NCBI GenBank assembly: GCA_021811525.1
Contig: JAJZOK010000136.1
Location: 1 to 13,712 of the forward strand
Source: Thermoplasmata archaeon
GTDB taxonomy: Archaea; Thermoplasmatota; Thermoplasmata; Thermoplasmatales; Thermoplasmataceae
Length of the DNA: 13,712 nt
Direction of reading: 5' to 3'
Shown: positions 5,746 to 12,691 of the stretch, piece after piece
Layout: every line of letters begins with the position of its first letter
Position numbering within the stretch: position 1 is the first letter of the stretch
The notes under the pieces: generated by a model
Databases searched by the model: none
Seen by the model: only the letters and a program-made list of their open reading frames with translations
What the model was told of the DNA's origin: nothing
Made by a program: the position numbers and the translations under genes

Positions 5746-7797
5746 GTGAAGATATTTTCCCGAACTGCGAATCTGAAGTCAGTGTTAGCTGCCTCAGCCA
5801 TCATATCCTTTCTTTTAATTTCCCCCCTGGTTGTTGTAACCACAGGTTCCAGCAGTTATGTTGCCGCTTATCACGACAATGCCGTAGGAAAACACGTTGC
5901 CCGTATTGCTGAGAAACCAAGTAACGCATTCAGCCCGGTGGACCCCTATAGCTTATATGGATCTGAACCTGCCCCAATAGGCGTTGCAGATTATGGAATT
6001 GGGCCAAACAACTCACCCTATTCATATAACACAACTTCTTTTCTGGGAATCATAAAAATAGGTTCCCTGTCAGTAGTTAACAACAGTACTTCTAGCGATT
6101 CCCTTTCATTCCAACTCAACATTAACCTGGAGTTTACAGTTTCCGGCGTAACATACGTTTACTGGGCCCAGGATGTGTCATTCCTCAATACCACAACCAA
6201 CAGTGTTAGCTTCATTGACAATATCTGGAACATGAGCTCTGCCCGAGCAAGCATGCATAACAGTACAGTGTCTGGAAACGGCGTGGTTTCCACTTCCGGC
6301 AGTACTAAATTTTACTATGATGTTGCTGATTCCAACCTGTCCGGGGCATTGTCCAACCTCATCAATCCCTCGACCATTGAACTTAAGGTCAATAGCATGG
6401 TTAATTCCAAAGGCTTCCCTGAACTTTCATTCCAGTATAGGGACGGTTTCGGATGGCAAACATATGATAATGTGAACTTCACTTTCGCAAGTTCTCTAAC
6501 AGCAGATCATGGGTTCTTAGTGAGTGGCTATGGCTATGAACCAAACAATTACACCTTCTATGATGCAGAACTTATACTTGGGGGGCCAGGCGGAGGAGCC
6601 GCAACTACTGACCTCTCCTCCAATCTATCACTAGAGCTGCAATACTGGAATGGAAATAACTACCAAGAGATCCCAAATGCCTTCAATTTCGGTTCCAACA
6701 CTGCTGAATCCATAAGCAACGCGATATCCGGAGCATATTATCATGCTACAAACGGAAGCTTATTTGAGAAGATAACAAACGGTCCGGGCTCCCTTGCTCA
6801 GGTATATAATTCCAACACTGTTTCGTCACTTGCCATCGTAGCACCTATCAATGGGGGGACCCTATCTATAAACGGAAGCATAACTCCATTCAAAGGAAAC
6901 AGGATAAACATGACACTGGCACCGGGAAACTATTCCATAAGTCTGTATTCAGGTGCATTTCTTTATTACAAGTCAAATGTCACCATTTCAGCAGGCCAGG
7001 ATTTATTGCTTCATCTGAATGAATACTTAGTAAAATTCAATGAATCTGGCCTCCCCTATGGTTCCAGATGGTGGGTGAATCTTTCTCAGAGTTCATATTC
7101 TTCAAGTTCAGGAAGCATAGAATTCTACCTATCAAATGGGTCTTACCATTTCAATGTCTCAGGGCCTAACGGCAACTATAAGCCTAACATAACTGCAGGA
7201 ACATTCGAAGTTGCCGGTACCGAAGTAACTGTTGAAGTGGGATTTTCCCCGGCACTTTACAATGTAACCTTCAAAGAATTTGGGCCGCCGGCCGGGACCA
7301 AGTGGTCAATCTTACTAAACAATGCCACCTATAGCTCAGAAAATGATACTTTGACTATACAGGTCACCAATGGTTCTTATAATTTCATAGTGGTCAATCT
7401 CACCGACTACTACACACTCAATTACACTTATTCTCTCACCGTCAGCGGAAAGAACCTTTCCGAAGATGTGCTCTTCCATCAGTACGCAATAATTAGAGGC
7501 ACGATCTCACCTTCTGGCGCCTCGATCAGCATTAATGGAATACCGGTTCAAGTTGCAAATGGCAAGTTCAACTTTTCAGCTATTGCAGGAAACTATACTA
7601 TATTAGTATCGTCCCCTGGATTCTATACTTACACAAAGAATGTGACACTGACATCTGGACAGAACATAACCCTGTCAATTAACCTGACAATGATACCCCA
7701 GCCAGAATCCAAATTGCCAGGTTATGAAGCCCTTGGTGCCCTTGCGGCCGCCCTTGCCGTTATTGGCGTTGGGGCAGCACTTGTGAGAAGGCGTTAA
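5746..7797 (+). CDS. Thermopsin-family (peptidase A5) cell-surface acid protease
   Basis: Secreted acid protease of the kind made by thermoacidophilic archaea, acting outside the cell. The order (683 residues) is: signal peptide about 1-35 (basic MKIFSRTANLK, then a hydrophobic core); thermopsin domain about 62-365, with family-like stretches SEPAPIGVADYGIGP, YVYWAQDVSFLNT, SFIDNIWNMS and FYDAELILGGPGGG; a PEGA-like beta module about 366-427; two related repeats at about 429-500 and 507-580 (cores FNESGLPYGSRWW and FKEFGPPAGTKW); a second PEGA-like module about 583-649; then PGY, a membrane helix about 660-680 and a final RRR. About 33 N-X-S/T sequons suggest heavy glycosylation. The GTG start is supported by a TATA box 26 bases upstream. 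Divergent from mtnB. I assign the family from recognised motifs; substrate and catalytic residues are not known from sequence. Confidence 0.88.
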   Translation: MKIFSRTANLKSVLAASAIISFLLISPLVVVTTGSSSYVAAYHDNAVGKHVARIAEKPSNAFSPVDPYSLYGSEPAPIGVADYGIGPNNSPYSYNTTSFLGIIKIGSLSVVNNSTSSDSLSFQLNINLEFTVSGVTYVYWAQDVSFLNTTTNSVSFIDNIWNMSSARASMHNSTVSGNGVVSTSGSTKFYYDVADSNLSGALSNLINPSTIELKVNSMVNSKGFPELSFQYRDGFGWQTYDNVNFTFASSLTADHGFLVSGYGYEPNNYTFYDAELILGGPGGGAATTDLSSNLSLELQYWNGNNYQEIPNAFNFGSNTAESISNAISGAYYHATNGSLFEKITNGPGSLAQVYNSNTVSSLAIVAPINGGTLSINGSITPFKGNRINMTLAPGNYSISLYSGAFLYYKSNVTISAGQDLLLHLNEYLVKFNESGLPYGSRWWVNLSQSSYSSSSGSIEFYLSNGSYHFNVSGPNGNYKPNITAGTFEVAGTEVTVEVGFSPALYNVTFKEFGPPAGTKWSILLNNATYSSENDTLTIQVTNGSYNFIVVNLTDYYTLNYTYSLTVSGKNLSEDVLFHQYAIIRGTISPSGASISINGIPVQVANGKFNFSAIAGNYTILVSSPGFYTYTKNVTLTSGQNITLSINLTMIPQPESKLPGYEALGALAAALAVIGVGAALVRRR

Positions 7798-7814
7798 ACA
7801 CAGGCTTACTGCTC

Positions 7815-7830
7815 ATTTTCTCATTTTTTT
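7815..7830 (+). terminator. T-rich terminator after thermopsin
   Basis: Two T tracts (T4 at 7815-7818 and T7 at 7824-7830) follow the thermopsin stop codon within 35 bases, as is usual for archaeal termination. No hairpin is obvious. Confidence 0.5.
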
Positions 7831-7872
7831 GTTTAATCCTAAACTTGAGATATAGAAAGCACATTTTTAGCC

Positions 7873-8058
7873 ATGGTATTTCAGGATGTGCTCACACCAA
7901 GCCAGATCAATTACATTTCCAGGCTACAGAATAGCCCCATGGTGAGAATGGCCGTCAGGAACTTCCTAAGCGCGTGTGGGAAAGATTATACCAATGAACT
8001 CACCAGGAAAGAGGCATCTGACCTCATCTCACTGCTTCTACACGTCAAATCAGCCTGA
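7873..8058 (+). CDS. 61-residue helical protein, unknown function
   Basis: A small soluble protein with a pattern I have seen at the ends of unrelated bacterial, phage and archaeal proteins: an opening LTPSQINYISRL, a variable middle (PMVRMAVRNFLSACG), then LTRKEASDLISLLL. The outer elements resemble the short 'ATxKQ...TKxEASxLI' helical module often found in DNA-related proteins of uncertain role; this comparison is from memory and weak. There is a Cys at residue 35 and no membrane segment. The ATG lies about 23 bases after GATATAGAAA, a possible TATA box at 7847-7856, so the mRNA may be leaderless. It stands between thermopsin and a convergent HIT gene. Function not assigned. Confidence 0.65.
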   Translation: MVFQDVLTPSQINYISRLQNSPMVRMAVRNFLSACGKDYTNELTRKEASDLISLLLHVKSA

Positions 8059-8108
8059 TTTTCATCAAACAATGATGAGTATCTCGTAAGGCATAACTGG
8101 AGTTGGGA

Positions 8109-8549
8109 CTATATTGAAGTCAACAGGAAATTCCTCACCGATCTGACAAACCCCGTAGCAACTTCATCTCCTACAGTTTCGTTGCTCAGGTTTACACCTG
8201 GCTTGACCACTTCATCGGTGAACGGGTCCCCATCCATATGAGGGGCCATGTGAACGTGAAGGTGCGGGATGTGGTCGCCGTATATGTATACATAAACAAG
8301 CTTTGCTCCCGTTGCGGCCCTGAGGGCAGAAGTAATGTGTGAAAGGACTGAACCGAATTCATCGGCTTCGCGGCCATCAAGTTCTGTAATATACCTTATG
8401 TGGCGAATTGGTTCGAGGTAACAGAACCCAAACACGTCCTTAAAGGTACTGAAAGTGAGCCTCCAGCGATCGTTTCGCCAGAGCTCTTTCCTTGAAAATG
8501 TTTCGTCTGCACTTCCGTCACAGATCGAACAGTTTGTGACCATGTCCAT
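8109..8549 (-). CDS. HIT-family nucleotide-binding protein
   Basis: Member of the histidine triad superfamily, which hydrolyses or transfers nucleotidyl groups (AMP-lysine or AMP-amide hydrolases, Ap4A hydrolases, GalT-like enzymes). The triad HLHVHMAPH is at residues 96-104, with His98 or His100 the expected nucleophile region, preceded by the usual alpha/beta part with PIRHIRYITEL. An N-terminal CSIC at 7-10 may bind metal together with later residues. The length, 146, is normal. The ATG at 8549 is used, but the second ATG at 8543 sits 24 bases from a TATA-like GTTATACC and could be the true leaderless start. The gene converges with the 61-residue protein gene and diverges from the next membrane protein. 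Substrate unknown. Confidence 0.85.
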   Translation of the reverse strand: MDMVTNCSICDGSADETFSRKELWRNDRWRLTFSTFKDVFGFCYLEPIRHIRYITELDGREADEFGSVLSHITSALRAATGAKLVYVYIYGDHIPHLHVHMAPHMDGDPFTDEVVKPGVNLSNETVGDEVATGFVRSVRNFLLTSI

Positions 8550-8562
8550 GAAACCAAAACAT

Positions 8563-8571
8563 GGTATAACA
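8563..8571. promoter_or_regulatory. Shared TATA-like element between HIT and membrane protein genes
   Basis: TGGTATAAC reads as a TATA-like box on both strands. It is centred about 24 bases from ATG 8543 of the HIT gene (minus) and about 30 bases from ATG 8597 of the membrane protein gene (plus). Such overlap could couple the two divergent genes. Confidence 0.35.
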
Positions 8572-8596
8572 TTGTTTTGCTGTAGAGTTCATTTTA

Positions 8597-8971
8597 ATGG
8601 AAAGCCCAACTGATAGCCGATCTAAAAATGTAAATAAATCAAATTATTGCTATGCAATGAACAGGCACCTGGAAACTGCAGCCACTCTTGCACTTGTCGC
8701 AATTTTATTCGATGCGCTGGGCTTCCTGTTTGGGCTACTATTCCTGCCCCTAATAATACTTCCCCTGATATTTATGATCCTGAATTATGTGATGGTTTAT
8801 GCCAGAATCAAGGAGGGGAAACCGCGCACGGCCCAGGATCCGTCACTGGTTTTGGGAATAGTTGAACTCATATTTGGAGGCATTGTTCCTGGAATATTAC
8901 TGATCATATGCTATGTGAAAATAAACGACGGCTTGTCGGCAGAATCGGGAAAAACAATGGTCCAAATGTAA
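8597..8971 (+). CDS. Small membrane protein, three hydrophobic helices
   Basis: A 124-residue protein from the ATG at 8597, or 104 residues from the ATG at 8657. The first 20 residues are polar and may not be translated, because an A/T-rich element (AAATGTAAATAAATC, 8626-8640) lies about 24 bases before 8657. Membrane helices fall at about 28-46, 47-68 and 85-106; the loop KEGKPRTAQDP separates the second and third, and a polar C-terminal tail follows. The pattern (S)LVLGIVELIFGGIVPGILLIICYVKI resembles a widespread class of small Gly-rich integral membrane proteins of unknown function. A T6 tract follows the stop. No function assigned; the start is the main doubt. Confidence 0.65.
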   Translation: MESPTDSRSKNVNKSNYCYAMNRHLETAATLALVAILFDALGFLFGLLFLPLIILPLIFMILNYVMVYARIKEGKPRTAQDPSLVLGIVELIFGGIVPGILLIICYVKINDGLSAESGKTMVQM

Positions 8972-8984
8972 ATTAAAGAGCTAC

Positions 8985-8990
8985 TTTTTT
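8985..8990 (+). terminator. T6 tract after the small membrane protein gene
   Basis: Six consecutive T residues 14 bases past the stop codon, a plausible simple archaeal terminator. Confidence 0.4.
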
Positions 8991-9084
8991 CCGATGGAAT
9001 ATATTCAATTTATAATGGCAGGTTTCAGCACATTATACCTTAAATATGACGATGGAATTAACCAAACAGGATAAAACACAGAAT

Positions 9085-9094
9085 AGAAAATAAT
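9085..9094 (+). promoter_or_regulatory. Possible TATA box of the DEAD-box helicase gene
   Basis: AGAAAATAAT is centred about 33 bases before ATG 9123, predicting a very short leader. Other A/T-rich candidates lie further up (TTATACC at about 9035, TATAAT at about 9011) and would give leaders near 60-85 bases, so the start site is uncertain. Confidence 0.35.
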
Positions 9095-9122
9095 TCTTAG
9101 TTTAGAACGCAAGAGTGTAAAA

Positions 9123-10406
9123 ATGACGAGTTTCGATAGTTTTGGATTAAAAAGTGAAATTTTAGAAGCGCTTAATGAGATGAATTTTACAAACCCCACA
9201 GAAGTTCAGGAGAAAGCAATTCCCCTGGCAATGCAGGGAAATGACCTTATAGTAAGGTCAAAGACTGGAACTGGCAAGACAGGGGCATTCCTGGTGCCAA
9301 TTCTTAATTCAACCCAGAGCAGCGAGAGAATGGCTGCATTGATTATACTGCCAACAAGGGAGCTTGCGCTGCAGGTTTTCAATGTGGCAAAGAACATGGC
9401 AGTCCACAGCAAAGTCAAAAGTGCCATAGTTTACGGTGGAGCAAGCATAGAGAACCAGATCAAAGAGCTGAGAAGAAACCCATCAATAGTCATCGGGACA
9501 CCTGGGAGGATCATCGACCTCATGAAGAGGGGCGAACTTGACCTTTCAGGCATAAAGTTCCTGGTGTTAGATGAGGCTGATGTAATGCTTGATCTTGGCT
9601 TCATAGAGGATATTGAACTCATAGTTTCAAAGATACCCAAGAAAAAGCAGTCAATGCTATTTTCTGCCACAATACCTGATCAGATAATCAAGCTTACAAA
9701 GAAGTTCATGAAGAACCCGCAGTTCCTGAAGGTAGGAGCTGAGGAACAGATGACTGTGAACACCATATCCCACAGTTTTGCTGTTTCAAGCAGTTCTAGG
9801 AAAGTGCCCGCACTGATGGCATACATCAATGAGTACAACCCCGGAAAATCAATTATATTTGCAGAGACAAAAAGGGGAGCCGACAGGCTTTACAACGTCC
9901 TTGCAAGCCAGGGCCTCAATGCAACAGTAATACACGGTGACCTGACCCAGGCACAGAGGGAAAAAGCGCTCGCTGAGTTCAGAAATGGCAGCAGGTTCCT
10001 GATTGCAACCAATGTAGCTGCAAGAGGTCTCGACATAACAGATGTCACCGATGTAATCAACTTCGATCTGCCTGGTGAGCCCTTTGTATATGTGCACAGG
10101 GTAGGAAGATCAGCAAGGATGGGAAACGCTGGAAGTGCCTTTACCATCATACATGAGGACGAGATGGACGCCATCAAATCAATTGAAAGGGCCGTAAAAA
10201 TCCACATGATGAGGATCGAACTCAACCAGGAACCATATCTCGAAGTAGGCCGGGACATTGGATATTCCCATTACCGGAACAGGGAAAGGCCCAACGGCGG
10301 CGGAGGAAACAGGAATTTTAACCGTTCTGGGGACAGAAGGCCTCCGAGAAGAAGCAACAACCAAGGTGGAAATAACAGAAGAAACGGCAATTACAGGCGA
10401 AATTGA
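9123..10406 (+). CDS. DEAD-box ATP-dependent RNA helicase
   Basis: ATP-driven unwinding of RNA duplexes, probably in ribosome assembly or mRNA remodelling in the cytoplasm. All motifs of the family are present and intact: Q-motif (Phe4/Phe7, PTEVQ with Gln29), motif I SKTGTGKT (46-53), Ia PTRELA (77-82), Ib TPGR (126-129), II DEAD (150-153), III SAT (181-183), IV IIFAET (244-249), V ATNVAARGLD (295-304) and VI HRVGRSARMG (325-334). After the two RecA-like domains comes a tail of about 45 residues (383-427) rich in Arg, Gly and Asn, a likely flexible RNA-binding extension. At 427 residues it resembles the CshA/DeaD-like group. It is transcribed alone and followed by a hairpin terminator. The precise RNA substrate is not known. 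Confidence 0.95.
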   Translation: MTSFDSFGLKSEILEALNEMNFTNPTEVQEKAIPLAMQGNDLIVRSKTGTGKTGAFLVPILNSTQSSERMAALIILPTRELALQVFNVAKNMAVHSKVKSAIVYGGASIENQIKELRRNPSIVIGTPGRIIDLMKRGELDLSGIKFLVLDEADVMLDLGFIEDIELIVSKIPKKKQSMLFSATIPDQIIKLTKKFMKNPQFLKVGAEEQMTVNTISHSFAVSSSSRKVPALMAYINEYNPGKSIIFAETKRGADRLYNVLASQGLNATVIHGDLTQAQREKALAEFRNGSRFLIATNVAARGLDITDVTDVINFDLPGEPFVYVHRVGRSARMGNAGSAFTIIHEDEMDAIKSIERAVKIHMMRIELNQEPYLEVGRDIGYSHYRNRERPNGGGGNRNFNRSGDRRPPRRSNNQGGNNRRNGNYRRN

Positions 10407-10407
10407 T

Positions 10408-10437
10408 CATTGGGATTACCAATGGTTTTCCTTTTTT
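10408..10437 (+). terminator. Hairpin and T-rich terminator after the helicase gene
   Basis: CATTGG-GATTA-CCAATG (10408-10424) is a perfect 6-base-pair stem with a 5-base loop. It starts one base after the stop codon and is followed by GTTTTCCTTTTTT. The shape is that of a bacterial intrinsic terminator, though archaea need only the T tract. Confidence 0.7.
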
Positions 10438-10602
10438 ATAGCAAAGAATCAGCCATTCTGAACGTTGGCAGTTAAGATCATGGATTGAACTGTTAGCCAA
10501 GCTAGAACAAAGTACGCGCTTTAGCGGTCCAGCACCATATATAATGGACAAATTTTATTTAATTTATCTTAAGCCATTAACTTAAACCAATTAAACATGG
10601 TC

Positions 10603-10609
10603 AAAAAAA
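10603..10609 (-). terminator. T7 tract after pckA
   Basis: On the minus strand seven T residues occur about 39 bases beyond the pckA stop codon, a plausible simple terminator. The stretch 10440-10602 between the convergent genes holds A/T-rich sequence and one imperfect inverted repeat but no gene I can support. Confidence 0.45.
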
Positions 10610-10647
10610 TGGAAAATTGTGCCAACAATAGTGGTGGAAAGTTAATT

Positions 10648-12423
10648 TCAGGTACCCATTCTCTCCCGAAGGCTATTCAACTCATCTTTGATTTCAGGCG
10701 GGAGGTCCTTTCCAAGGGACCTGATGAATTCCTCTATTTCAGAAATCTCTGAACTCCACTCCTCATAATCTATGTTAAACAGTTTTTCCTTCTGTTCCCT
10801 TGTTAATTTGAGGCCATTGAAATTGAACGAATCAGCATTCGGCATATATCCCAATGGTGTTTCTTCAGCAGGGACGGTACCCTCAGCTCTTCCAATAATC
10901 CACTCCAGTACCCTAATGTTATCCCCGAAGCCAGGCCAGATAAATTTGCCCTTTTCATCCTTTCTGAACCAGTTCACGTAGAAAATAAGCGGCAGTCTTG
11001 ACGCTTTCTTCTCCATGGAGAGCCAGTGTTCAAAGTAATGAGAAATGTTGTAGCCGCAGAAAGGCCTCATAGCCATTGGGTCTCGCCTCACAACGCCAAC
11101 CTGCCCTTCGGCTGCAGCAGTCTGCTCCACCCCCATTGTGGCGCCTAGAAAGACACCATGCTTCCAGTTTAAGGCTTCGTAGACCAAAGGTACCGTGTCA
11201 CCCCTTCTTCCACCAAACAGAATGGCAGTCAGTGGAACCCCCCTAGGGTTCTCAAAATCGCCTGAGAGGCTAGGATACCTTTTCAGGGGAGTGGTGAACC
11301 TTGAATTGGGGTGTGCAGCTTTTTGCCTTGTAGAGGGGGAATGCAGTTTACCTGTCCAGTCAATGAGTTCTCCCTTTGGTGGAGGAAGGCCCTCCCACCA
11401 TGGTTCATTATTCTCAGTAAGGGCAACATTAGTGAAGATCGTGTCTCTCCTGACGCTTTCCATCGCATTTGGATTTGTATTTTCATTTGTTCCCGGGACT
11501 ACCCCAAAGAAACCGTTCTCTGGGTTAATCGCATAGAGCCTCCCATCTTCACCCACATGCATCCATGCTATGTCGTCCCCGATGAGCTTTGCCTTCCATC
11601 CCTGTTTTGCGTACTCTTCAGGAGGGCGTATCATGGCTAGGTTTGTCTTTCCACTGGCACTGGGAAAAGCCGCCGCGAAGTAGTACTTCTTTCCATCAGG
11701 GTTCTCTATCTCAAGAATGAGCATGTGCTCTGCCATCCATCCATCGTTTTTTGCTTCTACAGATGCTATTCTTAGGGCATGGCACTTTTTGCTGAGCAAA
11801 GCATTTCCTCCATACGCAGAGTTTATGCTTATTACATGGGCGTCTATTGCAAGTCTTTCCCAGGGAAAGTGCAGGATATACCTGTTGTCAGGGTCCAGAG
11901 TGCCTGAAATATGTATTGCCCGGACGAAATCCCCAGAACTCCGGATCTTTTCCATAGCCACATCCCCCATCCTTGTCATTATGTGCATGTTCACCACCAC
12001 ATATGGGTTGTCGGTGATCTCTACACCTGTTTCTGAGTTTGGCGAATCTGCAGGGCCCATTATATATGGGACAACGTACATAGTCTTGCCCTTCATGGAA
12101 CCTTTCATCAGCTTTCCAACAATGGACTCTGCAGTTTTGAGTGTCATGTAATTATTCAGTGGGCCGACGAATGATTCGTCATCGGCACAGATAAAAGTTG
12201 ATTTTTCCGTTCTAGCAACATCCCTGGGGTCACTTCTGGAAAGGTACCCTCCCGGGAACTTTTCCTGGTTCAGCCTGATAAGACTGCCATCAGAGACCAT
12301 CTCTCCAATAATCCTTTCGTATTCGGCACGGCTGCCGTTGCAGTACACAATCTTTTCAGGTTCAGTTATTGCGGATACACTATCCACCCATTCTTCGACA
12401 GAATTTACCTCAGCTCTTTCCAT
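10648..12423 (-). CDS. pckG: Phosphoenolpyruvate carboxykinase (GTP)
   Basis: Converts oxaloacetate and GTP to phosphoenolpyruvate, CO2 and GDP in the cytoplasm, the entry to gluconeogenesis; it may also run in reverse. At 591 residues it matches the GTP-type family. Recognisable features: SDPRDVARTEKST (substrate-binding Arg, residues about 64-76), YGGNALLSKKCHALRIAS (204-221), AEHMLIL (His233, metal ligand), P-loop FPSASGKTNLAM (253-264), GDDIAWM (282-288, metal-binding Asp), PENGFFGVVPGT (301-312), and FGGRRGDTVPLVYEA. The P-loop carries Ser257 where most family members have a reactive Cys. Start: ATG 12423, with a weak purine-rich site (AAGGTAGGGAT) before it. The leader contains a perfect inverted repeat, so regulation there is likely. 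Stands alone, convergent with the helicase gene. Confidence 0.96.
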   Translation of the reverse strand: MERAEVNSVEEWVDSVSAITEPEKIVYCNGSRAEYERIIGEMVSDGSLIRLNQEKFPGGYLSRSDPRDVARTEKSTFICADDESFVGPLNNYMTLKTAESIVGKLMKGSMKGKTMYVVPYIMGPADSPNSETGVEITDNPYVVVNMHIMTRMGDVAMEKIRSSGDFVRAIHISGTLDPDNRYILHFPWERLAIDAHVISINSAYGGNALLSKKCHALRIASVEAKNDGWMAEHMLILEIENPDGKKYYFAAAFPSASGKTNLAMIRPPEEYAKQGWKAKLIGDDIAWMHVGEDGRLYAINPENGFFGVVPGTNENTNPNAMESVRRDTIFTNVALTENNEPWWEGLPPPKGELIDWTGKLHSPSTRQKAAHPNSRFTTPLKRYPSLSGDFENPRGVPLTAILFGGRRGDTVPLVYEALNWKHGVFLGATMGVEQTAAAEGQVGVVRRDPMAMRPFCGYNISHYFEHWLSMEKKASRLPLIFYVNWFRKDEKGKFIWPGFGDNIRVLEWIIGRAEGTVPAEETPLGYMPNADSFNFNGLKLTREQKEKLFNIDYEEWSSEISEIEEFIRSLGKDLPPEIKDELNSLRERMGT

Positions 12424-12439
12424 TATATCCCTACCTTCA

Positions 12440-12473
12440 TGGCACTGTTAGAGTGCCAGTCTGGAGCGCCAGT
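12440..12473 (-). promoter_or_regulatory. Repeat cluster in the pckA leader (candidate operator or RNA hairpin)
   Basis: TGGCACT (12440-12446) and AGTGCCA (12452-12458) form a perfect inverted repeat with a 5-base loop. A third half-site, GAGCGCCAGT at 12464-12473, repeats GAGTGCCAGT (12451-12460) directly with one mismatch and 13-base phasing. The cluster lies 16-50 bases before the start codon, just downstream of the predicted TATA box. Confidence 0.5.
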
Positions 12474-12483
12474 TTTCCCGGTT

Positions 12484-12497
12484 CGTGTTTAATACTG
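12484..12497 (-). promoter_or_regulatory. Probable TATA box of pckA
   Basis: On the minus strand, CAGTATTAAACACG contains TATTAAAC, predicting transcription from about 12464 and a leader near 40 bases. A second A/T-rich candidate (CTAAAAATAATG) lies at about 12509-12520. Confidence 0.45.
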
Positions 12498-12541
12498 GAC
12501 AATATTCATTATTTTTAGCCATATTTAATAGCTTCCATTAA

Positions 12542-12577
12542 TGCCTATCACATGATACGTCAATTGCCTATCATATG
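12542..12577. repeat. Direct repeat TGCCTATCAYATG, two copies
   Basis: Two 13-base copies at 12542-12554 and 12565-12577 differ at one base (C/T) and start 23 bases apart. They lie between pckA and the zinc-ribbon membrane protein gene, near a strong A/T-rich element (TATAAATATATAGG, about 12607-12620). The rest of the 12424-12691 intergenic region shows no gene I can support. Confidence 0.5.
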
Positions 12578-12691
12578 CAGAAAACTACCTTAATTTGATA
12601 TGTTCATTATAAATATATAGGAATAATTTGACAATGTGCAGAAAAATTAAAGTATGATGATTTTTCACGAGCAGACTCCATTAAACTTTAC

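Noticed and set aside
8062..8078. Perfect hairpin TCATCA-N5-TGATGA between two convergent genes, considered as a two-way terminator and as a C/D-box RNA (ATGATGA present)
   Set aside because: No T tract follows on either strand, and no matching D box (CTGA) at a suitable distance on the plus strand. Left as an unexplained small palindrome.
10597..10752. 51-codon plus-strand frame overlapping the 3' end of pckA
   Set aside because: More than half lies antisense to a conserved coding region, the predicted peptide matches nothing I know, and no ribosome binding site is present. Probably chance.
11195..11640. Two open frames of over 100 codons on the plus strand within pckA
   Set aside because: Both lie antisense to highly conserved parts of PEP carboxykinase and have unlikely compositions (Cys/Pro/Ser-rich).
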